Source of the DNA: Melitaea cinxia
Lineage: Eukaryota; Arthropoda; Insecta; Lepidoptera; Nymphalidae
Reading direction: 5' to 3'
Assembly: GCF_905220565.1 (NCBI RefSeq)
Contig: NC_059412.1
Location: 13,984,125-14,048,124, forward strand
DNA: 64,000 bases
Position numbers and translations under genes: made by a program
Part shown: positions 56,894 to 64,000 of the stretch, one piece after another
How the letters are laid out: each line of letters opens with the position of its first letter
How positions within the stretch are numbered: the first letter of the stretch is position 1
The notes under the pieces: generated by a model
Seen by the model: the letters and a program-made list of their open reading frames with translations, nothing else
What the model was told of the DNA's origin: nothing
The model's database searches: none

Positions 56894-57111
56894 TCTTATG
56901 TATATAATTCTCGTGTCACAATGCTAGTTACCATACTCCTCCGAAACGGCTTGATCGATTTTTATGAAAATTTGTGTGCATATCGGGTAGGTCCGAGAAT
57001 CGGCCGACATCTATTTTTCGTACCTAGGTGAAGGGGGGGGTGTAGTTATAAGGGGGGGGACTAAGGGAGCTTATGACATATGTAGAAAACAACGTTTGCG
57101 GGGTCAGCTAG
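56894..57111 (+). mobile_element. Hel-a short Helitron, complete
   Basis: A|TCTTATGTATATAATTCTCG ... ACAACGTTTGCGGGGTCAGCTAG|T, 218 bp, with G-runs at 57031-57059. Host A is at 56893 and T at 57112. Confidence 0.84.
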
Positions 57112-57802
57112 TTTATTTTATATCCTTGTCATTTAATATAAATAAAGATAAACACATTTTAAATACAAATATTAACTCAAAACATCCAAAGTCCAGGAAT
57201 CGATAAATATTTACTTATAATACACAATGTTTATCGTTATTTGAGATAAGTCCTGTATCGGTCACAGGCTTGTTGAGTTTGTTCAGCTCCTTATAGTCGA
57301 TGTTATTGTGGAATACTTTGTATGAGGGCCACACGTGAGATGTGAGTCATGTGAAATGTATGCATAAATCGTTATGTTATCAACTGAATTTCGACCAAAG
57401 TTTGTGTTAGTACGAACAACTTTCTGATCAAATTATTTACGACTCTCATAGAAGAGGCTTTTGTCCTTCAGTGGAATATTAACAAGCTGGAGTAATTGTA
57501 AGAAACCCAATTTACACGATTAAGGAATAGCCAGCCAATATCAAGTATTTACAAACGATTCTTGATTTAAAAAAAATACATGGCCTTAAATAAATTATCT
57601 ATTTTTAACCTTTCAATTTATGACTGCTGGCCTATATATAACCTGCCTTGTTAATCAGGCAATAAAGGATTAATTTTTAATTCGCCTCGCTACTTCAACG
57701 TCAATTATAAGAATGTTTAAATTTTTTACGCAGATTAATAATAATAATAATAATTTACTCTTTATTGTACACATAAAAAGAAGTTTACAATTTATTAAAC
57801 TA
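57112..57802. other. Unrecognised DNA with a LINE-like tail
   Basis: TAATAATAATAATAATTTACTC followed by TTTATTGTACACA at 57729-57770 is in reverse a LINE-type AATAAA plus trinucleotide tail. No gene. Confidence 0.4.
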
Positions 57803-59924
57803 CTAGCGACCCGCTCCGGCTTCGCACGGGTATAAAATATAATTATAGCCTATCATTCACTGAAAAAATGATTAAAATCGATCAGTAGTTTTGCTTTATT
57901 CATTACTGCCCGTGACCCGCACGCGTTAACTTAGAGTAAAAGCCGGCCGGAACCGCTGCAAACGCTACGTACCGCGATTTTTAAATCTGTAATATCTTCG
58001 AAAATATTCATTTAAATCATTTGCTGTAAAGGGCCATATAGATCTATATTAAATAAAAAATATATTTAAGGTATTTAATTGGATAAGGATTAATGCTGTA
58101 TTGGTTAAGAGCCATTTCACCAAAATCGGTAACAATCCGCGAAATTGTAATATTTTGACGTCGTTAATCTCAGTGTTGGATGCAATAATGTAATTTATAT
58201 TCTTGAAATATAATAGAGCAACCTTTGTTGTAGTCCATAGTCAGATCAGAATTTTGATTTATATTATGTGTATAAAATTATTAACCTTTTCATCAGCCTC
58301 CTCCCTGGGTAAACGGTCGCAATGTATACTTTGAAGTCCTACTTTTCAATAACCTCTACGTTGAAACCATTTTAAAAAAATATCATAATATGTGGAATAT
58401 AATTTTGTTGTCCACTATCATAGATTTTTATTCCATTTGTATCTCTATTAAACGATAAAAAAATTTAAAGTTACGAATATTTTCCAAATAAGTACAATTT
58501 TAAAAGCGATATTTCTCTTAGAAAACTAAGATATTTTAACGAACTATCTTCATCAAAGTAAACTTACATCATTAAGGAATACAAAAAAAAAAATAATTAA
58601 AAGATGTAATTATTTTTAATACATTTTATATTAAATAATAAAAAGATAGTATATATTGCCACACATCAAGCCCGGTAAATCAGTCGAGCGCTAGCGCTCT
58701 TAGAGGTAAGGTCCACGCCAAATTCTGCGCAGCCGTCTCTTTCGCTCACACGCGCCAAGCGCCTGTTGTTATAGCGGATAAAACGCATTTGATACTTTCA
58801 TAATAAAATATAAATAAAATAAACATATTACGAAAATGACTGTAAAATAATATAATGATAATTTCTGTAAACAAATGTATAATTTAATTTTCTTTTCTCA
58901 CACTATCAATACAAATAGGCATTTCAATCTGTTTGTCTTGTTATTTGTTAATTAATATGTTTGTCGGTGTCGATGTCATTAAATGCTTTTTTATTCATAT
59001 CGTAAATATTAGATTCATTCGTAAACTGAAAAAACTAAATCAATTTAAAAAAAAATTGTTTCATAAAATTAATTTTTTTAATTTTATTTTAAATTTATTG
59101 ACTGTTGTTATATAACATACTTGAAATTTTTAACAAATTAATTATGTAAAAAACATTTTAATACTATCTTTATTATTTAATATAAAATGTATTAAAATTG
59201 ATTACATCTTTTAATTATTTTTTTTTGTATTCCTTAATGATGTAAGTTTACTTTGATGAATATAGTTCGTTAAAATTTCTTAGTTTTCTAAGAAAAATAT
59301 CGCTATTAAAATTGTACTTATTTGGAAAATATTCGTAACTTTAATTTTTTTTTATCGTTTAATAGAGATACAAATGGAATAAAAATCTGCGATAGTGCGC
59401 AACAAAATTATATTCCACATATTATGATATTTTTTAGAATGGTTTCAACGTAGAGGTTATTGAAAAGTAGGACTTCAAAGTATACATTGCGACCGTTTTA
59501 CCAGGGAGGAGGCTGATGAAAAGGTTAATAATTTTATACACATAATATAAATCAAAATTCTGATCTGACTATGGACTACAACAAAGGTTGCTCTATTATA
59601 TTTCAAGAATATAAATTACATTATTGCATCCAACACTGAGATTAACGACGTCAAAATATTACAATTTCGCGGATTACCGATTTTTGTGAAATGGCTCTTA
59701 AGCGAAAAAAATAATAATTATTTACGACATAACATTAGAAAACTCAAAAATAACAGTATTACTCCACTATTTAATGGATGTTATTATACATATAAACCTT
59801 CCTCTTGAATCAATCTATCTATTAAAAAGAACCGCATCAAAATCCGTTGCGTAGTTTTAAAGATTTAAGCGTACATACATGTGCAGGGACAGAGAAAGCG
59901 ACTTTGTTTTATACTATGTAGTGA
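57803..59924 (-). mobile_element. Hel-d Helitron split by a long inverted-repeat element
   Basis: In minus orientation the 5' part (59702-59924) starts A|TCACTACATAGTATAAAAC and carries CTACGCAACGGATTTTGATG. The 3' part (57803-58104) ends with the hairpin CCCGTGCGAAGCCGGAGCGGG and TCGCTAG|T. Between them sits the element 58109-59697. Without the insert the Helitron would be about 530 bp. The second Hel-d copy at 60963-61227 is shorter. Confidence 0.75.
58105..59701. mobile_element. Foldback DNA transposon with ~540-bp inverted arms and TTAA ends
   Basis: The left arm 58109-58653 and right arm 59161-59697 are inverted copies of each other with a few percent differences by eye and a loop of about 507 bp. 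Both outer ends read TTAA|GAGCCATTTCAC, so the element is bounded by TTAA on each side (58105-58108 and 59698-59701). TTAA duplication points to a piggyBac-like mover, but TTAA is palindromic and could also be part of the repeat, with a TA-type target. The loop contains CGAGCGCTAGCGCTC (58685-58699), a short palindrome, and a 60-codon AT-rich frame with no known domain (58933-59115). No transposase is encoded. Confidence 0.85.
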
Positions 59925-59934
59925 TTCACAAAAG

Positions 59935-59990
59935 AAATGTACAACAGGCGGTCTTATCGCTAAACAGCGATCGATTAGTAAGTAAAAGAG
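59935..59990 (-). repeat. LINE 3' UTR hairpin fragment
   Basis: In reverse GATCGCTGTTTAGCGATAAG then ACCGCCTGTTGTACATTTC, the same hairpin-plus-CCGCC layout as at 62440-62570 and 28440-28560. Confidence 0.5.
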
Positions 59991-60236
59991 AAATGTAATT
60001 ACAGAAAAATGTATTGATGGCAGCGATCGCTAAGTTCATTCATTCCATCTGTTAGGTTTTCTAAACATCTCTCACAGAGAACAGTAAAACAGGTTTTAAT
60101 AAAAAAAAAAAATAATATAATAAAAATATCAATTTTATAGCTTCGAAACAAATATTGGTATTAAAAAAAATATGGCAGTATTTTACGATAGGTAATAGAG
60201 GGACAAAAAGTTATAAATTATTCAATTACTTTACTA

Positions 60237-60430
60237 CTAGCTGTGCCGCGCGGCTTCACGCACGTCAATTTGTGGGAAATAACGTATATACTAAACTGTT
60301 ATATAGCCCATAGGCCTCCTCGGTAAATGAGCTATAAAGCACAAAAAGAATTATTAAAATCGATTCATTAGTTTTTTAAATTAACGCGTTTTTAAATACA
60401 AACTTTTCAGCTTTATAATATTAGTATAGA
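60237..60430 (-). mobile_element. Hel-c short Helitron, complete
   Basis: In minus orientation A|TCTATACTAATATTATAAAG ... GCCGCGCGGCACAGCTAG|T, 194 bp. It has CTGAAAAGTTTGTATTT and CTCATTTACCGAGG blocks and a CGCGCGG hairpin near the end. Best-preserved member of the family here. Confidence 0.85.
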
Positions 60431-60457
60431 TGAATTCTAAACATTCTAGATTAGATT

Positions 60458-60713
60458 GTATAATCCAGTGTTTCCCAAAGTGGGCGATAACGCCTCCTTG
60501 TGGGCGCTGCAGTACTAAAGGTAAGAGACCTAGAAAAAAAATGGTGGCGTTGGCTTGGGGGGCGATTTGTCATTTAATCAATAAGGACTCTCAACTGCAA
60601 CCTGTGAACATCAACTAATATTAATTAAAAATTGCTCAAAGGGGGCACTATACAATAATTTATTCTCTTAGTGGGAAGTAGACAAAATAAGTTTGGGAAC
60701 CCTTGGTATAATC
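60458..60713 (+). mobile_element. hAT-type MITE, 240 bp, with a perfect 8-bp target duplication
   Basis: The element 60466-60705 runs CAGTGTTTCCCAAAGTGGGC ... GTTTGGGAACCCTTG, flanked by GTATAATC at 60458-60465 and 60706-60713. The CAGTG ends, imperfect inverted repeats and an exact 8-bp duplication fit hAT. AATGGTGGCGTTGGC and GGGCGATTTG are shared with the larger copy at 46778-47249, from which it differs by an internal deletion. The 62-codon frame across it is a shadow. Confidence 0.92.
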
Positions 60714-60962
60714 TAATCTGGTATCCAAGGTAGCTGTGGTAGTTCAAATAGGTATTTACTGGAAGCGGACTGTTTACCAATTCAATGGTTTTATCGGTCA
60801 ACGCTTGGACTCGGTCTACGTTCGTCGTGATGACAAAATGTCGTAACGTTTTGATTTGATATCGGAACGATACTAACGGTTGATTTTATGAGCTCAAATC
60901 GTAAGTGCCGATGTTGGTGCCAATGTCTGTGGTATGGAAATATGATTATTCATTATTATTTA
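60714..60962. other. Unrecognised DNA
   Basis: No recognised feature. Confidence 0.3.
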
Positions 60963-61227
60963 CTAGTGACTCGCCCCGACTTTGTAAAGGTACAATGCTT
61001 ATACTAAGTAAATATAAAATATAAAATAAATAATTGCAATGTAAGCGCAAAAAAATGTGTCTTAAACTATCAGTTCCTTTACTATATTATGCATGCATTA
61101 TACATATAAATCTTTCTCTAGAATCACTCTATTTACTAAAGAAAACCGCATCAAAATACGGTGCGTAATTTCAAAGATCTAAGCATACAGACAGCGGGAA
61201 GCGACTTTGTTTTATACTATGTAGTGA
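60963..61227 (-). mobile_element. Hel-d short Helitron, complete
   Basis: In minus orientation A|TCACTACATAGTATAAAAC, then AAAGTCGCTTCCCGC, ATTTTGATGCGG blocks, ending CTTTACAAAGTCGGGGCGAG then TCACTAG|T. It is 265 bp. The 3' hairpin is weaker than in the 57.8-kb copy. Confidence 0.78.
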
Positions 61228-61639
61228 TATGACGCTTTGGGGCAGAGGTGACAGGTACGCTGGCGGTCACGGGTTTTCGATATCCGCCCATGACAGACAT
61301 TTGTATTAGCCGTATATACGTTTGTCGTGATCTAGAAGCTTGTGTGTGTATTGTGTATGTTTCCTGAGCCCCGAATCAGGAGACAATCCTACCGGAGGCT
61401 GTTAAGTGTGAAGTGTTTTTGTTAATGTAACATTAACATATGAATACCAAACCATCAGGTTAAGATTTTTCTCAAGCAATTTTTGTTGGCTTTTTTTACT
61501 CTACTTTCCAAATCTCGTGGCTACTTCATATTAAAATAGCATAATGACATACATATAATAAAGGTTAAGAGATGTTTTTTAGCCACTTAAATTTTGCTTT
61601 TGATTTGAAGTTAATACAAAATACTCGTATAATAAACTG
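61228..61639. repeat. Decayed SINE-1-like segment and unrecognised DNA
   Basis: 61255-61330 keeps GCTGGCGGTCACGGGTTTTCG and CATGACAGACATTTGTATTAG, i.e. the B-box region and following block of SINE-1. The remainder is unrecognised. Confidence 0.5.
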
Positions 61640-61760
61640 CTCAGCGTGGTGACTATGGGCAACGCACATGAGTTCACGCCATTTTTGATGCGAGTTTGTG
61701 GAAGCCTATGTCCAGCAGTGGACTGCGATAGGCTGAAGTGATGATGAAGTGATGAAACAT
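61640..61760 (+). repeat. Rep-B 3' fragment with (GATGAAGTGAT)n tail
   Basis: GCTCAGCGTGGTGACTATGG, the TGAGTTCACGCC block and the RTE-shared end AGCCTATGTCCAGCAGTGG, then GATAGGCTGAAGTGATGATG and a repeated GAAGTGATG. Confidence 0.78.
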
Positions 61761-62439
61761 TTTTAAATATTAATATTTATCGTAACGACATAATGTGTAC
61801 GGATTGATTTATTTACGGTCGAATTGACAGCATCTTTGTTTGAGATTACCTTTGATAGGAAGAAGGTATTATTTTTTTTCAGCGATTTTTTTAAATTTTC
61901 TTGGTATAAAGCGAATTGAATAAAGATGTTTCGGTTAAGTTTGATTACAAAAGTGTATTTTATTGCTTAAACGGTATTTGTGTATTGCAAAAGTGTATTT
62001 TATTCTTAACATTTTAGTGATGAGGGACCATTTATCATAACGTACGTTCTGCCATGGACCCCCAACTGGTTTGGGGAAAAAATTTGGATATAATTATAGC
62101 CTAGTGATATTCGTTCACTCCGCACCCCGTTTTCGCGTACCACTTTGGATACTTCCAAAGACCACCAGTGGTCCGCGTACCACTTATCTTAATAAACTCT
62201 GGTCTACAGATACTGAAATCCCGAACTATTGAATTGAATAACGTGGGTTTTGAATGATTTTTAACCGACTTACAACAAAAGGTTGTTAAGTTTTGAGGTA
62301 TCTTTTGTTGTTAAAACTTGACACAAATCTTTTTATACATCAGTAACTTTAAATATCAAGCTTTTGAGGCTATATGCTTAACTCATCTTCTATTGGGGTT
62401 ATAAATTACATAGTAAGTTGAAAATAAATCCAAAGTCTG
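61761..62439. other. Unrecognised DNA; possible hAT relic
   Basis: CGCGTACCAC repeats near 62132 and 62173, around CCACCAGTGGTCC (a palindrome), in a pattern typical of decayed hAT MITEs, but no ends could be placed. Confidence 0.35.
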
Positions 62440-62570
62440 TCTGGAAGAAATCGCTCTTTTAGCGATAAGACCGCCTTTGTACATCTTCCTCTAATTGTAC
62501 GACTTTTGTTTGTATCTTTTAATTGTGTGCAATTAAGAACATTATTATTATAGTTTTTATTATTCAAAAG
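62440..62570 (+). mobile_element. LINE 3' UTR fragment with hairpin
   Basis: TCTGGAAGAAATCGCTCTTTT then AGCGATAAGACCGCC gives a CGCT...AGCG hairpin, then T-rich UTR, GTGTGCAATTAAGAAC (a decayed AATAAAG) and ATT repeats. This matches lepidopteran LINE 3' ends by memory. No coding part. Confidence 0.6.
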
Positions 62571-62629
62571 GTTGTTATTACTATAAAAAAAATATCGTCC
62601 TACATCAGATTAAGGAAGAATATTATATT

Positions 62630-62866
62630 GAACATTTGTATTGGCCATACAGGTGTTTGCCGTGGTTTGTGCAGTCCTTGTGGTCTCCCCACCGTGCCTT
62701 GGATAGCACGTTAAGCCGTCGGTCCCGGTTGTTATCGTGTACACCTGATAGAGATCGTTACTCATAGTAGGGAATATATCCGCCAACCCACATTGGAGCA
62801 GCGTGGTGGATTAAGCTCTGATCCTTCTCCTACATACATACGATATTACGATACTACAGGCTGAAG
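62630..62866 (+). repeat. SINE-1, 5'-truncated
   Basis: Begins at GAACATTTGTATTGGCC, downstream of the B box, and runs through GAGCAGCGTGGTGG to CTACAGGCTGAAGCG. The GAGGCCTATGCCC block has been lost (CCTACATACATACGATATT). Confidence 0.8.
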
Positions 62867-63332
62867 CGTATTATATTAAAAAACATTGTAATTTTAAAAC
62901 TTAAAAAAATGTGTAATTATTTCGTAATTAAAAAAAAAACACAAAAATAAGATATGTAATGTATTGTCATAATACTCGACTCCATAAGGAATTTGTCAGT
63001 ATTGTACGACCCAAATAACATCGATAGTATTTTTATAAACTTCGAACGATGTTTTTTTTCCGTTTTCATGTTACTGTTATTAGTAAAAAAATGGAGTTTT
63101 TGGTTGTGTTATCCTTACAAATAATCATATGTATTGAGAATAGGAATACTCTCAACTCTCAAGTCTTGGAGACACTAAGGCTGGTAGAAAAACCAGGAAT
63201 TGAGCTCGCCTTTTGAATGTTTAAACGGATGCCTAAATTGTAATTTTGAATGATCAGGAAATTTCATGTGTTCATGGTTTTTTCAACGTATACTTTAGCC
63301 TATAGCGCCTGCTATATCAAGTGCTTTTTTTA
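62867..63332. other. Unrecognised DNA
   Basis: No recognised feature. Confidence 0.3.
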
Positions 63333-63614
63333 TATATCACTAGGTCGGCAAACAAGCGTACGGCTCACCTGATGGTAAGAGATTACTGTAGCTTATAGAC
63401 GCCAGCAACACCAGAGGCATCGCAAGCGCGTTGCCGACCCTATCCCCAATCCCCCCAGGAGCTCTGGTCACCTTACTCACCAACAGGAACACAATACTGA
63501 TTGAAAACATTATTATTTAGCTGTGATCTTTTGTAAGGTCGAGGTACTACCCCAGTCGGGCTACTCCATATATTATTTTGGGCAGGAAATTTCCTGCTGC
63601 GCCTTACCTCAACG
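63333..63614 (-). repeat. Rep-A copy, minus strand, near full length
   Basis: In reverse it starts TTGAGGTAAGGCGCAGCAGG, has GAGTAGCCCGACTGGGG, GACCTTACAAAAGATCACAG, GTTGGTGAGTAAGGTGACC and GGGTCGGCAACGCGC blocks, and ends GCCGACCTAGTGATATATAAAA. Confidence 0.82.
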
Positions 63615-64000
63615 GAGTGATATAATTGCTGTACTATTTTGTTCACATTTATTAATTCTTATGTTATAAAATACACTAGTTAATTACCAACATCGTCTAA
63701 GAAAACTCAGAAACCAATGTTACCAAAAGTTTAGAAATAAATTACGAGTCAGACGTGTTTTGTTAAAAGTTTTCACTGAAGCTGCTTAAAATTTAATCTA
63801 CCTAAGCATTCGTTGCTTTTATAATAATAGTAACATTAAGAACTTTAGCCGCTACGGTCCTTTTAAAGTTGCCTCCAAACTCGAACTTTGTTGCAAACTC
63901 GCCACCTTTAAAGTCGTTCTACATACAAGCATCGCTGCGTTTGGTGGTGCAAACGATTTTGCGCAGTTAAGCGCAATAAATAGTAAGGCAAGTTTTTCGG
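63615..64000. other. Unrecognised DNA to the window edge
   Basis: 63820-63990 is somewhat richer in G+C and has CCTTTTAAAGTTGCCTCC and CACCTTTAAAGTCG, a local near-repeat. No gene could be supported. Confidence 0.3.

Noticed and set aside
62040..62180. hAT MITE with CGCGTACCAC repeats
   Set aside because: No terminal repeats or 8-bp duplication could be located; left as unrecognised DNA.
1..64000. CRISPR array, bacterial operons, origins or phage attachment sites
   Set aside because: The repeats are dispersed eukaryotic transposons; no regularly spaced direct repeats and no prokaryotic gene structure were found.

Overview
The window looks like a gene-poor, A+T-rich stretch of an insect nuclear genome, most likely a moth or butterfly. 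The lepidopteran assignment rests on my memory of repeat families: an RTE-type reverse-transcriptase tail, a tRNA-headed SINE, short Helitrons starting A|TC and ending CTAG|T, and the 3' UTRs of several non-LTR elements. No host protein-coding gene can be supported with confidence. One GC-rich stretch near 24.6-24.7 kb could hold a first coding exon on the minus strand, but the evidence is weak. Almost everything recognisable is mobile DNA.

Layout. 0.5-3.5 kb: a very young, internally deleted Gypsy-type LTR retrotransposon on the minus strand, with two 467-bp LTRs that read identical and a TTAT target duplication. 3.5-33 kb: a mosaic of short dispersed repeats separated by unrecognised AT-rich DNA, with scraps of RTE (20.5 kb) and another LINE (27.7 kb). 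33.5-35.6 kb: two direct copies of a 0.92-0.95 kb PIF/Harbinger-like non-autonomous DNA transposon, each flanked by TAA. 36.3-41.0 kb: an apparently intact non-LTR retrotransposon on the minus strand, with ORF1 (PHD finger, coiled coil) overlapping ORF2 (endonuclease plus reverse transcriptase). It seems to have landed in an older repeat. 41-57 kb: more SINEs, Helitrons and an hAT-type MITE with a nested hairpin. 57.8-59.9 kb: a Helitron split by a 1.6-kb element whose two ~540-bp arms are inverted copies of each other. 60.2-61.2 kb: a short Helitron, an hAT MITE with a perfect 8-bp target duplication, and a second Helitron. 61.2-64 kb: truncated repeats.

Names used here. SINE-1 has a tRNA head and an RTE-like tail. 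SINE-2 has a tRNA head and a (TTTA)n tail. Rep-A is a ~275-bp family ending near CCGACCTAGTGA plus poly-A. Rep-B is a ~330-bp family sharing the RTE 3' tail. Rep-C ends in the hairpin GTTTGCGAGCAAAC. Hel-a to Hel-f are short Helitron families told apart by their 5' starts.

How the parts relate. The autonomous-looking machinery in view is the LINE at 36-41 kb. RTE survives only as 3' scraps, yet its 3' end is shared by SINE-1 and Rep-B, so those are probably RTE-dependent parasites. Helitrons, hAT, Harbinger and the long inverted-repeat element carry no coding capacity here and must have been moved by proteins encoded elsewhere.
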